From: Acidobacteriaceae bacterium
Lineage (GTDB): Bacteria > Acidobacteriota > Terriglobia > Bryobacterales > Bryobacteraceae
Direction of reading: 5' to 3'
NCBI GenBank assembly: GCA_020247055.1
Contig: JADCJL010000048.1
Span: 1-44,336 of the forward strand
DNA length: 44,336 nt
Shown here: piece after piece, positions 25,025 through 32,669 of the stretch
Layout: each line of letters opens with the position of its first letter
Numbering within the stretch: the stretch's first letter is position 1
The notes under the pieces: generated by a model
The model's database searches: none
Told to the model about the DNA's origin: nothing
What the model saw: the letters and a program-made list of their open reading frames with translations, nothing else
Made by a program: the position numbers and the translations under genes

Positions 25025-25927
25025 TCAGGCCGTCCCGCCCGCCCGGATCCGTTCCCGCAGGAAGCGCAACTCGGCGAGCGAAACCGGGTCGAGCGAGGCG
25101 GTCGGATGCCGCACCCGCGCCGAGGCGATGATCCCCTCGGCTACCAGATTATGCTTCATCGCCGAAACACCCATCCCCGGCTGCAGCTCAAAACGCAGCA
25201 GCGGCAGAATGCGCTCAAACTCCCGCCACGCTCCAGCCAGGTCGCTCCCTTCGAGCCGGTCCCAGATTGTCACCAACTCGCGCGTCAGATCGCTGCCCGG
25301 CATCTGGCCACGGGCCCCCCGCTGATACTCCTCAATGAAAAACTGACAGTTGAGCCCGCCAAACAACGTCAACGTCTCGCCCGCCGCCGCATGCAGCGCC
25401 GAGGTCTTCGGTGCCGTCGGCGGCGCCTCGACCTTAACCAGTTGCACCTGCTCGAGTTCCCGCCCCATCCGCGCCAGCAGCGGCACCGGCAGCGGCACCT
25501 GCGTCAGCAGCGGCGCATCCTGCACCATGATCGGAATTGAAACCGCCCGCGAGATCTCGCCAAAGTAGTGCATCAGCCCCTCGCCATCCGTCTTCAGGTA
25601 GTACGGCGGCAGGATCATCAACCCATCGGCGCCAAGATCCTCCATCTCCTTCGACAGTGCTACCGCCGCATCGGTCCCCGTATGCCCGGAGGAGGCAATC
25701 AGCGGCACCCGCGGCCCTGCCTCGCGCCGGATCAGCTTCATGAGAGCAATCCGCTCCTCGGTCGACAGGGTATAGCCTTCACTGGCGTTCCCGAACAGAC
25801 CCAGCCCGTGCGCCCCCTGCCCGAGCAGATAGTGGACCAGACGAGCCTGACTGGCGTAATCAACCTGCCCGCTCTCATCAAAAGTGGTGCACAGGATGGG
25901 AAAAACTCCGCGAAGTCGATGCTGCAT
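25025..25927 (-). CDS. DapA-family aldolase/dehydratase
   Basis: 300 residues, one TIM-barrel. The Schiff-base lysine is Lys165 (LVKVEAPP) and ILPPYYLK supplies the conserved tyrosine. The substrate loop GLFGNASEGYTLS replaces the GTTGE of true DapA, and MVQDAPLLT replaces the YN-x-P segment, so this is a sugar-acid lyase (KDG/KDPG-type or related) rather than the lysine-pathway enzyme. With the dehydratase and transporter it would cleave a 2-keto-3-deoxy sugar acid to pyruvate and an aldehyde. No Shine-Dalgarno is visible; a TAAAAT hexamer lies six nt before the ATG, suggesting a leaderless message. It is the first gene of the two-gene leftward operon. Confidence 0.85.
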   Translation of the reverse strand: MQHRLRGVFPILCTTFDESGQVDYASQARLVHYLLGQGAHGLGLFGNASEGYTLSTEERIALMKLIRREAGPRVPLIASSGHTGTDAAVALSKEMEDLGADGLMILPPYYLKTDGEGLMHYFGEISRAVSIPIMVQDAPLLTQVPLPVPLLARMGRELEQVQLVKVEAPPTAPKTSALHAAAGETLTLFGGLNCQFFIEEYQRGARGQMPGSDLTRELVTIWDRLEGSDLAGAWREFERILPLLRFELQPGMGVSAMKHNLVAEGIIASARVRHPTASLDPVSLAELRFLRERIRAGGTA

Positions 25928-25933
25928 TCTGAA

Positions 25934-25939
25934 ATTTTA
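25934..25939 (-). promoter_or_regulatory. -10-like TAAAAT six nt before the aldolase start
   Basis: Read on the minus strand, TATAAAAT-TTCAGA-ATG places an AT-rich -10 candidate so close to the start codon that transcription would begin at the ATG. There is no Shine-Dalgarno. The local AT content is well above that of the surrounding DNA. A -35 was not identified. Confidence 0.35.
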
Positions 25940-26006
25940 TATCACAGATTACAGCTCGTCGCCACCCGTTCCGCCACCCGCCCCACCCGCCACGCATCAA
26001 CAAACA

Positions 26007-26043
26007 AACCGCTCCCGGCAGCATATCACTGCCAGGAGCGGTT
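26007..26043 (-). terminator. Rho-independent terminator of the chemoreceptor gene
   Basis: Fifteen-base arms (aaccgctcccggcag and ctgccaggagcggtt on the plus strand) enclose a 7-nt loop. On the minus strand the single odd position is a G-U pair, whereas on the plus strand it would be a C-A mismatch. The minus-strand hairpin is followed by TTTGTTTGTTG. It lies 30 nt past the stop of the chemoreceptor gene. Confidence 0.75.
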
Positions 26044-26072
26044 CTCTCTGGTTTTTTCGACTGTTTTTTTGA

Positions 26073-27581
26073 CTAAGCCTTCCGGCCGAGCAACATGTCG
26101 AGCTTCTCCACGACCGAGGTCATCGTCACAATCTCGCCGCGGAGTTGATCCGTTGCCATGGCCGCACCGTGGTTAGCCTCGGCGTTCTTCTGCACCACCG
26201 TCGACACACCCTGTAGCGCCGTGGCGATCTGGTCCATCGACGCCGTCCGGTCAATTGCCCCCTGGCTGAGCAGTGCCGCCGAACTGTCGATCGCCTTCGA
26301 GCCCTTCAGAATGTCGAGGAAGGCCTGCGCTACCTGATCGGTCCGCGCCGCGCCCTCGGTCGCGCTCGCCTTGGCTTCGAGCATGATCGTGTCGGTGTCT
26401 TCAGCGGCCGCCGCGCAGCGCCGCGCCAGCACCCGCACCTCATCCGCCACCACCGCAAAGCCCAAGCCGTGCTCACCCGCCCGCGCCGCTTCAATCGCCG
26501 CGTTCAAGGCCAACAGGTTGGTCTGAAACGCGATCTGGCCGATGATGCTAACCGCGCCACGAACCCGTTCCGACGCATTCTGAATCTGCTGCATCGCCGC
26601 ATGTAACTGCGACACCGCGTCGTTACCCTGCGTAATCTCCTTCGACAAACCGGCGATGCTCCGGGCAATGCTCGCCGTCTCCTCCCGCTCCCGGTGCGCC
26701 CGGTCGCGAGTCTCCTGCATCATCGCCGCAATCTCTTCAACCGACGACGCCTGCTCAGAGGCACCCGACGAGATACCCGCGCTGATGCCGGCCACCGAAT
26801 CGGCCGTCGACTGCATCTGCATCGCACCGCCATGCAGGGCCTGCGCCGCCGTGCCAATCTCCCCCGTAATGCTGATCGGAACCTGAATCGCGATGAACAC
26901 GCCCAGGATGTAGAAGAACAGCGTAGTCACGCTGGCAAACACCATCTTGTCTTTGTAAGCTTTCTGCCGAGCCGCCAACATCGCATCGAGTTCGGCCAGC
27001 GCGACCTGAGCAAACTGGTTCATCTTCTCACCGACTTCCCGAGGATCGAGCGGGGACTTGCTCACCGCCTTTTCGAGGGCCTGAAGGGCCGGGGGAAACC
27101 GCTCCTGAAACGAGGCGTTCACGCCGTAGAAGTTTTCATCCTCCTTCAAAGAAGCCTTGGCCGAGCGCAACAGACTGGCCAGCAGATCCGCCGAATCCGG
27201 CTTGGCCGCGAGCTGTGGCAGCAGCAAACCCACGGCGTCCATCAGGTTGTAGGCATCCAGATCGGGATCGAGGATGAGAAAGCTGTCGTCCATCAACTGA
27301 CGCAGCTTGGTCTGCGCGTCTCCGGCATCCTTGCCGCCCGCAATCACCTTCGCGAGCAGCGGACCCGCATCAACCACACCAGTCCGCTCCCGGGCCGCGA
27401 AGTTGATGTCCTTCTGCAAAGCAGTAACCACAAAGTAAAGGGCCGCCATGACCGGCAGCGTTAACAGACCTACCGCTAGCCACATTCGGCGGTTCAGCGG
27501 CAACTTGGAGAGCAACTGGCGAGTTCGCTTGGCGATGTCTAGAGACCATGGAGAGGTGTGTTCTGGAGTCACAATGTACAT
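26073..27581 (-). CDS. Methyl-accepting chemotaxis protein
   Basis: 502 residues from the ATG at 27581, with GGGGG nine nt upstream; a GTG at 27596 in the same frame is the alternative. A first membrane helix is at ~33-53 ([20 protein letters not shown]), a ~160-residue extracytoplasmic helical sensor follows, then a second helix at ~215-237 ([20 protein letters not shown]). The signalling domain has the near-invariant hairpin tip [20 protein letters not shown] and [17 protein letters not shown]. No recognisable HAMP domain lies between the second helix and the coiled coil, and the region that follows is short. The C-terminus lacks a CheR-binding pentapeptide. Chemotaxis or type IV pilus signalling genes are not in the window. 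Confidence 0.9.
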   Translation of the reverse strand: MYIVTPEHTSPWSLDIAKRTRQLLSKLPLNRRMWLAVGLLTLPVMAALYFVVTALQKDINFAARERTGVVDAGPLLAKVIAGGKDAGDAQTKLRQLMDDSFLILDPDLDAYNLMDAVGLLLPQLAAKPDSADLLASLLRSAKASLKEDENFYGVNASFQERFPPALQALEKAVSKSPLDPREVGEKMNQFAQVALAELDAMLAARQKAYKDKMVFASVTTLFFYILGVFIAIQVPISITGEIGTAAQALHGGAMQMQSTADSVAGISAGISSGASEQASSVEEIAAMMQETRDRAHREREETASIARSIAGLSKEITQGNDAVSQLHAAMQQIQNASERVRGAVSIIGQIAFQTNLLALNAAIEAARAGEHGLGFAVVADEVRVLARRCAAAAEDTDTIMLEAKASATEGAARTDQVAQAFLDILKGSKAIDSSAALLSQGAIDRTASMDQIATALQGVSTVVQKNAEANHGAAMATDQLRGEIVTMTSVVEKLDMLLGRKA

Positions 27582-27750
27582 ATCGGAAGCCCCCACACAG
27601 TATGAGAAAAAAGTTCTCGCCAGGAATTTACTTGCCTGCCCGTCCCCGCAATGATACGGTCAGAGAAGAACGTGGAATGATTTAGGCCTCGCACCCGCTG
27701 CCAGCCCACCAAATTGCAACCACGCTAAAAAGTGCTAAAGGAGTTGCCTC

Positions 27751-28011
27751 ATGCCCGCCCACCGTGTCCTCCGGGGATCCGACGGAGAGTTGATCCTGGT
27801 CCGGCTGACCGTGCCCGCCCACGATCTCGAAGACTCCCTCGAAACGCTCGCCGCCTTTGACTTCCCCGTCAATCCCGCACTGTTCCACCGCGGCACGGAG
27901 ACCGCGATCGAGTTCCCTGCCTACTCAGGCAAACTGCCGCAGATCGAAGCCGCCCTCGCCGACCGCGGCCACCTCGAAACCCTCTCTCTCCTCGCCGGAA
28001 TCAGTAGCTAG
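27751..28011 (+). CDS. Small protein of unknown function
   Basis: 86 residues. AAAGGAG seven nt before the ATG and GC-rich third positions support a real gene. The sequence alternates short strands and helices (ELILVRLTVPA, DLEDSLETLAAFDF, ETAIEFPAYSG, KLPQIEAALADRG), which could form a ferredoxin-like beta-alpha-beta-beta-alpha fold. No cysteines, signal peptide or membrane segment. It lies alone between the divergent chemoreceptor and the convergent anti-sigma gene; its 3' end is 25 nt from the anti-sigma stop. I do not recognise the family. Confidence 0.7.
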   Translation: MPAHRVLRGSDGELILVRLTVPAHDLEDSLETLAAFDFPVNPALFHRGTETAIEFPAYSGKLPQIEAALADRGHLETLSLLAGISS

Positions 28012-28035
28012 CGGACCCGATGCCCCATCCGCCCC

Positions 28036-28287
28036 TCAACACTCCCCTCCCCGTCGGGCTTCCATCCGCCGGCGCAGCGCCTCAAGCAGCCGGCCCTCCA
28101 CCTCGCGCGGAATCGGCTGCGGCTCCGTACCCTTGAAGACCTTCATCGTCTTCTTGCACGTGTCGACCACCACCCAGCAGTTTGGACACTCACTGATGTG
28201 CTTTTCGAGCTGCACCCGCAGCAGCGCATCCGTCTCCTCGTCAAGAAAAGCATTCAATTCCGTCAAGAATTCTTTACATGTAAGCAA
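28036..28287 (-). CDS. Zinc-finger anti-sigma factor (small, soluble)
   Basis: 83 residues with the zinc-binding anti-sigma signature HISECPNC (His-x3-Cys-x2-Cys) at ~30-37 and an upstream Cys4 (LTCKEFL). There is no membrane helix, so it is a cytoplasmic ZAS-type protein that would hold the partner sigma factor and release it on redox, metal or other cues. The start overlaps the end of the ECF sigma gene by 14 nt, a typical coupled pair. The tail after residue ~50 (REVEGRLLEALRRRMEARR) is helical and charged and would wrap the sigma factor. Confidence 0.85.
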   Translation of the reverse strand: MLTCKEFLTELNAFLDEETDALLRVQLEKHISECPNCWVVVDTCKKTMKVFKGTEPQPIPREVEGRLLEALRRRMEARRGGEC

Positions 28288-28897
28288 GCGCGTCGTCTCC
28301 CTTTCGCTTGAATACCTTCGTCAGGCGTTCCCGTAACTGCAGGCGGGCCCGGAGCAACCTGCTCTTCACCGCCGGAACGGACAGATCCAGCGCCTCGGCC
28401 GTCTCCTCCGTCGATAACTCTTCCACATCCCGCAACTGAAACACCGCGCGGAACGACGGCTTTAATCCCTGAATCGCCTCGTCCAGAATCCGGCGCAACT
28501 CCGTCTGCCCGTACTTCTGCTCCGGATCGCCGTCCCAGACCGCAATCTCCCGCGTGATCTGCTCCTCGCCCGTATCAATCTCGTCGTCGAGCGACACCGA
28601 CTTATCGCTCCGCCGCTTCCGCAGCTTCATCAGCGCTTCATTCACCGCAATCCGCACCACCCACGTATAAAACTTCGAATCCCCATGGAAACGGTCCAGA
28701 TGCGTGTAGGCCTTGAGAAAGGCCTCCTGCAAAACATCCTCGGCGTCTTCGTCGTTCTGCGTGATGTTCTTCGCCAGCCGGAACACCTTCCGGCTGTAAC
28801 GCGCCACCAGCGTCGAAAAGGCCGCATCATCCCCGTGGCGGGCCAGTTCCACCAGCGCTGACTCGTCCCTCACGTCCTGTTCGTTGGCGGTTTCCAT
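28274..28897 (-). CDS. ECF sigma factor (RpoE-like)
   Basis: 207 residues from the ATG at 28897, preceded by GGGAG; an upstream ATG at 28963 in frame is less likely. Region 2 is clear (FSTLVARYSRKVFRLAKNI, EDAEDVLQEAFLKAYTHLDRF, FYTWVVRIAVNEALMKLRKR). Region 4 is at ~140-195 (LKPSFRAVFQLRDVEELSTE, ALDLSVPAVKSRLLRARLQL). The linker DDEIDTGEEQITREIAVWDG is acidic. It directs RNA polymerase to a stress or envelope regulon and is controlled by the overlapping anti-sigma protein. Group ECF01-like by general appearance. Confidence 0.92.
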   Translation of the reverse strand: METANEQDVRDESALVELARHGDDAAFSTLVARYSRKVFRLAKNITQNDEDAEDVLQEAFLKAYTHLDRFHGDSKFYTWVVRIAVNEALMKLRKRRSDKSVSLDDEIDTGEEQITREIAVWDGDPEQKYGQTELRRILDEAIQGLKPSFRAVFQLRDVEELSTEETAEALDLSVPAVKSRLLRARLQLRERLTKVFKRKGDDALAYM

Positions 28898-28962
28898 GCG
28901 CGGACTCCCATCATACCAGCCGGCGCTTCCCCCAACTCCCATAAGGCTGTCCGAACCGGTCA

Positions 28963-28968
28963 TATGGT
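28963..28968 (+). promoter_or_regulatory. Possible -10 (TATGGT) for thrS
   Basis: TATGGT is followed six nt later by an in-frame ATG at 28975, 63 nt before the chosen thrS start. Transcription from here would give either a short leader or a leaderless 665-residue form. The element overlaps the upstream region of the divergent sigma gene. Weak evidence, no -35. Confidence 0.25.
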
Positions 28969-29037
28969 ACTCTGATGATTACTCTCGTCCTTTGGATTCA
29001 GCCCTTTAAAAGGCGAATTCGTCGGCCCATCCATCTC

Positions 29038-30972
29038 ATGTCCAGTATCGTTATCACCCTGCCCGACGGCAGCCAGAAGAGCCTACCCGCCGGTTCACGC
29101 CCCCTCGACGTCGCCCTCGCCATCAGCCCCCGCCTGGCCGACGACGCCATCGCCGCCAAAGTCAACGGCGAGATGTTCGACCTCACCCGCCCCCTCGACT
29201 CCGACGTCCATCTCCAGATCCTCACGACGCGCGACCCCGAAGCCCTCGAAGTCTACCGCCACTCCACCGCCCACCTGCTCGCTGCCGCCGTGCTCGAACT
29301 CTGGCCGGATACCCAACTCGGTATCGGCCCCCCCATCGAAAACGGCTTCTACTACGACTTCGACAAAACCGTCCCCTTCACCGCCGACGACCTCGAAAAA
29401 ATCGAAGCGAAAATGTGGGAGATCCAGGCCCGCGACCTCTCCTACGACCGCGTCATGACCGAAAAAGAGGAGGGCCTCAAGAAATACGCCCATCTCTGGA
29501 TGAAGAGCGAACTGATCGCCGAACGCGCCGGGGAAACCTTCAGCGAATACACCCTCGGCCCCCAGTTCATTGACTTCTGCCGCGGCCCCCACCTCCCCTC
29601 GACAAAGAAAATCAAGGCCTTCAAACTGCTCCACCTCGCCGGGGCCTACTGGAAAGGCGACGAACACAACAAACAGCTCCAGCGCATCTACGGCACGGCG
29701 TTCTTCTCAAAAAAGGAGCTCGACGAGTTCATCGCCCGCCAGGAAGAAGCCAAACGCCGCGACCACCGGAAACTCGGCGCCGAACTCGACCTGTTCAGCA
29801 TCCAGGAGCTCGCCGGACCGGGCCTGATCTTCTTCCACCCCAAAGGCGGCATCATCCGCAAAACCCTCGAAGACTGGATGCGCGAAGCCTATCTCGAGCG
29901 CGGCTACTCCCTCGTCTATACCCCCCACGTCGCCCGCCGCGATCTCTGGAAGGTCTCCGGACACGCCAACTTCTACAGCGAGAACATGTTCAAGCCAATG
30001 GAACTCGACGACGCCGAGTACCAGCTCAAGCCAATGAACTGTCCTTGCCACATCCTGATCTTCGCCAACTCGCCCCATAGCTACCGCGACCTGCCCGTCC
30101 GCCTCGGCGAACTCGGCACCGTCTACCGCTACGAACGCAGCGGCACCATGCATGGACTGCTCCGCGTCCGCGGCTTCACCCAGGACGACGCCCACATCTT
30201 CTGCACCCCGGAACAGATCGAAAGTGAAGTGGTCGGCTGCCTTGAATTCGCCATCCACACGCTCCATACCTTCGGCTTCACCCAGTACGAAGCCGAGCTT
30301 TCCACCTGGGACGATGGCGCCAGCGGCAAGTACGACGGCACCCCCGAACTCTGGGCCCTGGCCGAAAAAGCCCTCTTCGCCGCCACCGAAAAAGTGGGGA
30401 TGAAGGCCAAGCTGATGAAGGACGAGGCCGCCTTCTACGGCCCCAAAATCGACGTCAAACTCGTCGATGCCATCGGCCGCAAATGGCAGCTCTCCACCGT
30501 TCAGTTCGACTTCACCCTCCCGCAGCGGTTCAAGCTCGAATACACCGCCGAAGACGGCAAAAAGCACCAGCCGCTCATGGTCCACCGCGCCCTGTTCGGC
30601 AGCGTCGAACGCTTCTTCGGCATCCTCGTCGAACACTACGCCGGCGCCTTCCCCGTCTGGCTCTCCCCGGTCCAGGTCGCCGTGCTCCCCATCACCGACA
30701 AGCAGAACGACTATGCCCGCCAGGTCGTCGATCAGCTCACCGCCGACGGCGTCCGCGTCACCCTCGACGACCGCAACGATAAAGTGAACGCCAAGATCCG
30801 CGACGCCCAGCTGCAGAAGATTCCCTACATGCTCGTCATCGGCGGTCGCGAAGCCGAAGGCGGCAACGTCTCGGTCCGCCACCGCAAGCACGGCGATCTC
30901 GGCGTGCAGTCCGTCGAAGCCTTCCGCGCCCGCATCCGGGATCTGATCGCCTCGCGCGCCACCACGGAATAA
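29038..30972 (+). CDS. thrS: Threonine-tRNA ligase
   Basis: 644 residues; the start at 29038 puts the TGS domain at the very N-terminus (SIVITLPDGSQ), as in other ThrRS, although an in-frame ATG at 28975 exists. Order of domains: TGS (1-63), editing domain with HSTAH (75-79) and CRGPHLP (~181), class II catalytic core (~245-540) with the zinc ligands Cys335 (MNCPCH), His in GTMHGLLRVRGFTQDDAH and His in MVHRALFGS, and the anticodon-binding domain (VQVAVLPITDKQ, VRVTLDDRNDKVNAKIRDAQ, VIGGREAEGGNVSVR). It charges tRNA-Thr. The next gene starts within a few nt, so the glycosyltransferase may be co-transcribed. Confidence 0.98.
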   Translation: MSSIVITLPDGSQKSLPAGSRPLDVALAISPRLADDAIAAKVNGEMFDLTRPLDSDVHLQILTTRDPEALEVYRHSTAHLLAAAVLELWPDTQLGIGPPIENGFYYDFDKTVPFTADDLEKIEAKMWEIQARDLSYDRVMTEKEEGLKKYAHLWMKSELIAERAGETFSEYTLGPQFIDFCRGPHLPSTKKIKAFKLLHLAGAYWKGDEHNKQLQRIYGTAFFSKKELDEFIARQEEAKRRDHRKLGAELDLFSIQELAGPGLIFFHPKGGIIRKTLEDWMREAYLERGYSLVYTPHVARRDLWKVSGHANFYSENMFKPMELDDAEYQLKPMNCPCHILIFANSPHSYRDLPVRLGELGTVYRYERSGTMHGLLRVRGFTQDDAHIFCTPEQIESEVVGCLEFAIHTLHTFGFTQYEAELSTWDDGASGKYDGTPELWALAEKALFAATEKVGMKAKLMKDEAAFYGPKIDVKLVDAIGRKWQLSTVQFDFTLPQRFKLEYTAEDGKKHQPLMVHRALFGSVERFFGILVEHYAGAFPVWLSPVQVAVLPITDKQNDYARQVVDQLTADGVRVTLDDRNDKVNAKIRDAQLQKIPYMLVIGGREAEGGNVSVRHRKHGDLGVQSVEAFRARIRDLIASRATTE

Positions 30973-30979
30973 CCCCTTG

Positions 30980-32101
30980 GTGGCGTGGCTCCTGGCGGCC
31001 CTGGTCACGGGTTCGCTCGTCTACTGCGGCTTGATCGTCGTCGCCGTTCGCCGTTACCGGGCCGCCCGCCGCGTTGCCGAACCCGCCGAACCCGTCAGCA
31101 TTCTCAAGCCGCTCGCCGGACTCGACGAAGGCCTCGAGGACAATCTGCGGAGCTTCTTTGAACAGGATTATGACAATTTCGAACTTCTCTTCGCCCTGCG
31201 CTCGGAGGCCGATCCCGCCTACTTTGTAGTCGAATCCCTCCGCCGGCAATACCCCACCGTAGCCGCCCGCACCATCCTGACGGGCGAGCCCCCCTGGCCG
31301 AATGCTAAAGTGTGGAGTTTGTCGCTCATGATGCAGCAGGCCCGCCACGACCTCCTCCTCATGAGCGACTCCGATATCCGCGTGACTCCCGCGATGGCCC
31401 GCACCATCGCCGGCGAGTTTGCCGCGGACCCTGGACTGGCCGTCACCACCTGCCCCTACCGGGCGGTGGCCGGCCAGTCAATCTGGTCCCGCCTCGAAGC
31501 CCTCGGGATGAACACCGAATTCTGGGGTGGCGTCCTCGTCGCCCGAATGCTCGACGGCATGCGCTTTGCCGTCGGGCCCACCATCGCCGCCCGCCGCGGC
31601 GCCATCACCGCCGTCGGCGGCTGGGAGTTGCTCCAACAGTACCTGGCCGAGGACTTCATGCTCGGCAACCTCGCCGCCGGCCGCGGCCTCGGCGTCGGTC
31701 TGTCCAGCTACGTCATCGAACACCGCATCGGCAGCGAAAGCTTCCCGAAAAACGCCGCCCACCGCATCCGCTGGAACCGCTCGACGCGCCGCTCCCGCCC
31801 CCTTGGCTACCTCGGGCAGGTCTTCACCAACCCGCTCCCCCTCGCCCTCGCCCTCGTCGCCGCGCGGCCCGCCTGGTGGCCCGTGCTCTTCCTGGTGGCT
31901 TCGTTTCGCAGTTTCGCTGGTTGGGCCACGGCCGAAACCGTCCTGGCCGACCCGGTCTGCCGCCGCCAATGGCTGCTGATTCCCGTCCAGGACCTGCTCA
32001 GCTTCGCCTTCTGGATCGCCGGCTTCTTCGGCCAAACCATCAAATGGCGCGGGCAACGTTACCGGCTACTTGCGGACGGCCGCTTTCAGCGGGCGGAGTA
32101 A
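30980..32101 (+). CDS. HpnI/ceramide-glucosyltransferase-like membrane glycosyltransferase
   Basis: 373 residues; the start is a GTG at 30980 (a TTG at 30977 is in frame), just after the thrS stop. An N-terminal membrane helix (WLLAALVTGSLVYCGLIVVAV) precedes the GT21-type catalytic core: VSILKPLAGLDEGLEDNLRSFFEQDY, KVWSL (D1 region), LLMSDSDIRV (DxD), a 'QYLAEDFMLG' D3 acidic motif and the RIRW signature (RIRWNRSTRRSRP). Hydrophobic segments follow (~275-350). This pattern fits ceramide glucosyltransferases and HpnI, which adds N-acetylglucosamine to bacteriohopanetetrol; no other hopanoid gene is in the window, so the acceptor is open. Its 3' end overlaps the next gene antisense by 62 nt. 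Confidence 0.8.
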   Translation: MAWLLAALVTGSLVYCGLIVVAVRRYRAARRVAEPAEPVSILKPLAGLDEGLEDNLRSFFEQDYDNFELLFALRSEADPAYFVVESLRRQYPTVAARTILTGEPPWPNAKVWSLSLMMQQARHDLLLMSDSDIRVTPAMARTIAGEFAADPGLAVTTCPYRAVAGQSIWSRLEALGMNTEFWGGVLVARMLDGMRFAVGPTIAARRGAITAVGGWELLQQYLAEDFMLGNLAAGRGLGVGLSSYVIEHRIGSESFPKNAAHRIRWNRSTRRSRPLGYLGQVFTNPLPLALALVAARPAWWPVLFLVASFRSFAGWATAETVLADPVCRRQWLLIPVQDLLSFAFWIAGFFGQTIKWRGQRYRLLADGRFQRAE

Positions 32102-32627
32102 CCGACCGCAGAAACGTTCGCAGCGTCCCCGCCTCATCGCGCACCGACTCGGCCGACACCACCGGCGCCGGCAGCGCCTCCCGCCATGCCGCGCCCCGCG
32201 AAAACACCCGCACCTGCCCGGCGCCCATCTCTTTGGACACCTTCCGCTCCTTGTCCCAGTACTGCTTCACCCGCTTATCCCGCAGACGGCCCAACACCTC
32301 AGTCGGCGGCGGCGCCCAGTCCGTCTCCTCCTGCGGCTCCCACACCACCTGCACAAGAATCGGCAAATCGGCGAACTCCATCAGCAGCAACTGCAGCGCC
32401 GAGGCCCCGGCCAACGCCGCCGGCCGCGTCGGCGACAACACCGCCACCACCCGCACCCGGTCCGCCGCCCGGTTAAAATCGGCCTGGAACGGACCCACTC
32501 CTTCACCGCGCAAACTCACCAGCGGCGCCTGCCCCTCCGGCACCGAACCCGGCATGAACAGATACGATAACGATGCCCCCAGCAGAACCAGCAGCCCCGC
32601 CGCCCAGACAGCAAGAAATTTGTACAT
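32040..32627 (-). CDS. Membrane-anchored thioredoxin-fold-like protein lacking the active cysteines
   Basis: 195 residues with an N-terminal membrane anchor (KFLAVWAAGLLVLLGASLSYLF). The next part reads VRVVAVLSPTRPAALAGASALQLLLMEF, and later ILVQVVWEPQEETDW and RVKQYWDKERKVSKEM. I recall a family of thioredoxin-like proteins with SPTCPxC followed by AGA, a 'VW-P' strand and an 'HYWD' turn. Here the two cysteine positions are Arg68 and Ala71 (SPTRPAALAGA), so it cannot be a thiol redox enzyme. It would sit in the periplasm, tethered to the inner membrane. Family assignment rests on pattern only. Overlaps the 3' end of the glycosyltransferase by 62 nt. Confidence 0.6.
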   Translation of the reverse strand: MYKFLAVWAAGLLVLLGASLSYLFMPGSVPEGQAPLVSLRGEGVGPFQADFNRAADRVRVVAVLSPTRPAALAGASALQLLLMEFADLPILVQVVWEPQEETDWAPPPTEVLGRLRDKRVKQYWDKERKVSKEMGAGQVRVFSRGAAWREALPAPVVSAESVRDEAGTLRTFLRSVTPPAESGRPQVAGNVARAI

Positions 32628-32669
32628 TCCGACAGCCTCCGCTTAGCTATCGGCAGATCGCGGCAATTT

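Noticed and set aside
29707-31008. 433-codon minus-strand open frame.
   Set aside because: Antisense shadow of thrS.
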